8,619 bases of DNA, taken from NCBI GenBank assembly GCA_020532365.1, contig JAJBBL010000023.1, forward strand, positions 1 through 8,619, read 5' to 3'. Shown here piece after piece: positions 5,823-8,619 of the stretch. The notes below the pieces were generated by a model. That model saw nothing but the letters and a program-made list of their open reading frames with translations. It did not search any database and was not told the origin of the DNA. Numbering within the stretch: the stretch's first letter is position 1; each line of letters opens with the position of its first letter. The position numbers and the translations under genes were made by a program. The stretch is from Candidatus Cloacimonadota bacterium (lineage in GTDB: Bacteria; Cloacimonadota; Cloacimonadia; Cloacimonadales; JAJBBL01).

Positions 5823-8465
5823 TTAGTCGAGCTTATCTTGTAGGTATTGGAGGAACTGTAAAGCTTCCAGTGGTGTAGCGTTATTGAGATCAAAATCTTT
5901 TATCTCATCTATATATTGATCGTTTTCTGAGTCTTTCCTATGTATTGCTTCAAAGATGTATAGCTGGTCGGACTCTTTTATCTCCTGTTTAGCAAATGCG
6001 GTAAGCCCTTGAGGACTCAGTTCTTGCTTTTCTAAGTTTTCCAAGATTTTACTCGCTCTTCTGATTACTTTATTTGGCACTCCGGCCAGTTTAGCAACTT
6101 GGATTCCGTAACTTTTATCTGCTCTCCCCCGCTCCACACGTCTCAAAAAGATCATCTCATCGTTCCATTCTTTCACGGCTATATTATAGTTTTTAACTCC
6201 GGGCAACACTTCTTCTAAGTCGGTAAGCTCGTGATAATGAGTAGCAAACAGCGTTTTAGCATTTATTTTACTCTCTTTAACGATATATTCTACTATAGCC
6301 CAAGCGAGGCTTAGTCCATCGAAAGTACTCGTCCCACGTCCAATCTCATCGAGTAAAATCAATGAATCTGGAGTAGCGCTATTGAGGATATTTGCAGTCT
6401 CTATCATTTCCACGAGGAAGGTACTCTGTCCCATAGCGAGGTTATCGGAGGCTCCAACACGGGTAAATATTTTGTCGAAGATAGGGAGTTCTGCAAGTGA
6501 TGCGGGAACGAAGCTACCCATCTGTCCCATTATAGCAATAAGTCCGATTTGTCTCAGATAAGTTGACTTACCGGCCATATTAGGTCCTGTGATGAGGATT
6601 ACTTTATTCTCTTTATTGTCGAGATAGACGTCGTTGGGGATATACTTTTCTTCTTCGAGTAGCTTTTCTATTACGGGGTGTCGGCACTCCTCTAATTTAA
6701 GCATCCCTTCTTGGTTAAACTTCGGTCTTGTATAGTTGTTATAGTAGGCAAGATAAGCCAAGGAGCCGAGCACATCGATTTTAGCGACGAGTTCAACATA
6801 GCTTTTGATGAGAGGTAAAAACTGCAGAAGGTTTTCTCGCACCTGTTTAAACAGCTCATATTCGATATTTTTTATTCTCTCTTCAGCCCCTAACACCTTT
6901 GATTCGTATTCTTTTAGCTGCGGAGAGATATATCTCTGGGAATTGACCAAAGTTTGCTTTGGAATATAGTATTCCGGCACTTTGTCTTTATGGGTATTGG
7001 TAACTTCAAGGAAGTAGCCAAATACTCTATTGTAGCCGACTTTTAGAGACGTAATACCGGTTTTCTTTCTCTCGCTCTCTTCAAGCTGAGCAATCCATCC
7101 TTTACCTTCGCGACTAATAAGTTTTAGCTCGTCCAGTTCAGGATTTATCCCTTCTCTTATGATCCCGCCAGCTGTGATCTGCATAGGTGGGTCATCGACA
7201 ATGCTGCTCTTGATCAGCCCTGTAACGGCTGAGTAGTCAGAAATCCCTTCTCTAAGGTCTTGCAGGCAAGCAGTATGGAAGTTATCAAGATGTGTCTTAA
7301 GCAGGGTAGCGGCTTCCAGGTAATCGGCCAAAGCTACCATTTCGCGGGGATTAATTCTCAACGTTCCGATCTTACTAATCAGCCTACTCAAATCACCTAT
7401 TTCTTTCAAGACTCCTCTAATTGCATCAGTTTGATTAATCTCCTCTTTTAGTTCTTGAACCCCGTCGAGTCGATAATTTATCTCATTGATATCGAGAAGG
7501 GGGCGCAACAGCCAATCGGCCAAAAGTCTTGACCCCATAGCTGTTTTAGTTTGATCTATAATGGAGATTAGGCTGTTTTGTCGTGACTGGAAGCGCATCG
7601 ACTTCAGTAGTTCCAGGTTATGTCGTGAAATCTCATCTATTTGCAGATTGTTTTCGATCGAGTAGTATCTCAGCGAGTTAATATGCAGCATCTCATCTTT
7701 TTTCAAGGATTGGATATAAGCGAGCGCACCTCCAGCGGCAGTAAATCCGCACGTTTTGGTACTCCCCCCATATCCATCCAGAGTAAGCGTTGAGAGTTGT
7801 TTCTTAAGCAACACTTCAGCTTCGTCTGGGGTGAAAAGATATGAATCAAAAATCGCTAATTTATGTTTAAGTTCTTTAACTTTTTCGGTAAGATAACTGT
7901 AAGTTTCTTCATTGGGAACGATGATTTCTTGAGGATTGACCCTTAGAATCTCGTGCTTTATCTGTGAAGGGGCAAACTCTGTGAAGCTAAACTCGCCTGT
8001 CGAGATATCGACGTAAGCGAAGCCGACTCGGCGCATTTTCTCTGAGAAATAGATAGCAGCCAAGTAGTTATGCTCTTTCGTTTCCAAAAGATTATCGTCT
8101 AAGATTGCACCCGGTGTAATTATCTCAACGATGTCTCGCTTGACGAGCCCCACCGCTTGTTTAGGGTCTTCCACTTGTTCGCAGATGACTACTTTTTCAC
8201 CAGCCTTGATCAGTTTTTCAACATAGGAGTCCAGACTGTGGTAAGGGAATCCAGCCATAGGCACCGGATTTGGGTCACTTTTATCTCGGGTGGTAAGGAC
8301 GATACCTAATATTCGTGATACTTTTTCTGCGTCGGCAAAAAATGTTTCATAAAAATCACCCAACCGAAAGAGAATGACTTTATCGGGATGCTGATCCTTA
8401 AAGGATTGAAACTGTTTCAACATCGGGGTAAGTTTCACGTCGGGGGTAGCGCTTTTTTTAGCCAT
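5823..8465 (-). CDS. mutS: DNA mismatch repair protein MutS
   Basis: MutS binds mispaired bases and small loops as a dimeric clamp and, using ATP, recruits MutL to start strand repair. The mismatch-reading Phe-x-Glu is F38-Y39-E40 in GDFYETFF. TPGAILDDNLLE ends the N-terminal mismatch domain, and the connector, lever and clamp regions follow to about 570. The ATPase has Walker A GPNMAGKST (627-635), the signature loop NLAMGQSTFLVEM (675-687), Walker B LILLDEIGRGTSTFDG (702-717; Asp706, Glu707) and ATHYHEL (741-747). A helix-turn-helix-like dimer segment, YGIQVAKLAGVP, follows. QLYIFE (834-839) resembles a beta-clamp binding motif, and TPLEALQFL lies near the C-terminus. The length of 880 is normal for long MutS1, and nothing essential is missing. 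The start is 6 nt after the SPOR gene stop, with no Shine-Dalgarno sequence and inside an 11-bp tandem repeat, so translation is probably coupled. mutL is not in this window. Confidence 0.98.
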   Translation of the reverse strand: MAKKSATPDVKLTPMLKQFQSFKDQHPDKVILFRLGDFYETFFADAEKVSRILGIVLTTRDKSDPNPVPMAGFPYHSLDSYVEKLIKAGEKVVICEQVEDPKQAVGLVKRDIVEIITPGAILDDNLLETKEHNYLAAIYFSEKMRRVGFAYVDISTGEFSFTEFAPSQIKHEILRVNPQEIIVPNEETYSYLTEKVKELKHKLAIFDSYLFTPDEAEVLLKKQLSTLTLDGYGGSTKTCGFTAAGGALAYIQSLKKDEMLHINSLRYYSIENNLQIDEISRHNLELLKSMRFQSRQNSLISIIDQTKTAMGSRLLADWLLRPLLDINEINYRLDGVQELKEEINQTDAIRGVLKEIGDLSRLISKIGTLRINPREMVALADYLEAATLLKTHLDNFHTACLQDLREGISDYSAVTGLIKSSIVDDPPMQITAGGIIREGINPELDELKLISREGKGWIAQLEESERKKTGITSLKVGYNRVFGYFLEVTNTHKDKVPEYYIPKQTLVNSQRYISPQLKEYESKVLGAEERIKNIEYELFKQVRENLLQFLPLIKSYVELVAKIDVLGSLAYLAYYNNYTRPKFNQEGMLKLEECRHPVIEKLLEEEKYIPNDVYLDNKENKVILITGPNMAGKSTYLRQIGLIAIMGQMGSFVPASLAELPIFDKIFTRVGASDNLAMGQSTFLVEMIETANILNSATPDSLILLDEIGRGTSTFDGLSLAWAIVEYIVKESKINAKTLFATHYHELTDLEEVLPGVKNYNIAVKEWNDEMIFLRRVERGRADKSYGIQVAKLAGVPNKVIRRASKILENLEKQELSPQGLTAFAKQEIKESDQLYIFEAIHRKDSENDQYIDEIKDFDLNNATPLEALQFLQYLQDKLD

Positions 8466-8484
8466 ATTTAATCAATATTTAATC
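8464..8484. repeat. 11-bp tandem direct repeat across the SPOR/mutS junction
   Basis: On the minus strand the 10-mer GATTAAATAT occurs at 8475-8484 and again at 8464-8473, with an 11-nt period. The first copy supplies the last codons of the SPOR gene. The second supplies its TGA stop context and the first two bases of the mutS ATG. Confidence 0.9.
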
Positions 8485-8619
8485 GGGAAAGAGTTGATGT
8501 TTAGTTTATTTTTCAACATATCTTGAGTGGTTTTAGCCTCTTCTAAGCCTTCAAAAGGACCGACGGCTACAACACTAAAGTCTTTGTCGTTAACTGTTTT
8601 CGTAAACACAATGTTAGTA
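8472..8619 (-). CDS. SPOR-domain protein, C-terminal fragment (5' end beyond window)
   Basis: Only the last 49 codons are visible, ending with TGA at 8472-8474. The translation includes DFSVVAVGPFEGLEEAKTTQ and ends with KLNINSFPIKY. The pattern of a beta strand, then VGPF, then an EEA helix, then a final strand is the second half of a SPOR domain. SPOR domains bind glycan strands lacking stem peptides in peptidoglycan, often at the division septum. The protein is therefore probably periplasmic or anchored in the envelope, but its N-terminal part, which would show a signal peptide, membrane anchor, lytic transglycosylase RlpA or tetratricopeptide context, lies outside the window. It is directly upstream of mutS and probably on the same transcript. 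Confidence 0.8.
   Translation of the reverse strand, partial: TNIVFTKTVNDKDFSVVAVGPFEGLEEAKTTQDMLKNKLNINSFPIKY

Noticed and set aside
7260..7451. Plus-strand open frame of 63 codons within mutS
   Set aside because: It lies wholly antisense to the mutS core domain with no independent support.
1..8619. CRISPR array, tRNA or rRNA genes, insertion sequence, toxin-antitoxin or defence system
   Set aside because: No regularly spaced repeats, clover-leaf sequences, transposase motifs or terminal inverted repeats were seen. Nearly all bases are in housekeeping or exported-protein genes. MutS is a standard MutS1, not a MutS2 or defence-linked variant.

Overview
The window is a bacterial chromosomal segment, somewhat AT-rich by eye, in which every supported gene is read from the minus strand. 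The large secreted protease ends in a C-terminal module containing NYPNPFNP and finishing KRMVLIK. That is typical of type IX secretion cargo in the Fibrobacterota-Chlorobiota-Bacteroidota group and related candidate phyla. The carboxypeptidase-regulatory and fibronectin III domains, plus a beta-sandwich nested in a fibronectin domain, point most towards Cloacimonadota or a close relative. This placement is inferred from protein style, not from a marker gene. TGA, TAA and TAG are all used as stops, so the genetic code is standard.

In the direction of transcription (high to low coordinates) the layout is as follows. (1) The last 49 codons of a SPOR-domain protein, 8472-8619, cut by the window edge. 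(2) mutS, 5823-8465, a complete 880-residue mismatch-repair ATPase starting 6 nt after the SPOR stop. (3) A 270-residue HAD-superfamily phosphatase-like protein, 5002-5814, starting 8 nt after the mutS stop. (4) A 1177-residue exported metzincin metalloprotease, 1443-4976, starting 25 nt after the HAD stop behind a strong ribosome binding site. (5) A clean intrinsic terminator at 1402-1433. (6) gcvPA, glycine decarboxylase P-protein subunit 1, 1-1294, missing only its extreme C-terminus.

The first four genes are tightly packed and no terminator is visible between them, so they probably share a transcript ending at the hairpin near 1420. gcvPA lies beyond that terminator and should have its own promoter. 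A consensus-like TTGACA sits in the 148-nt gap, but no good -10 box accompanies it. The operon mixes unrelated functions (envelope binding, DNA repair, small-molecule phosphatase, extracellular proteolysis), so shared transcription is not strong evidence of a shared pathway.

I found no mobile element, CRISPR array, RNA gene or clear undescribed system. The best second-look items are an 11-bp tandem duplication across the SPOR stop and mutS start, an Asp-to-His change in motif I of the HAD protein, the nested domain in the protease, and the contrast between strong and absent Shine-Dalgarno sequences.
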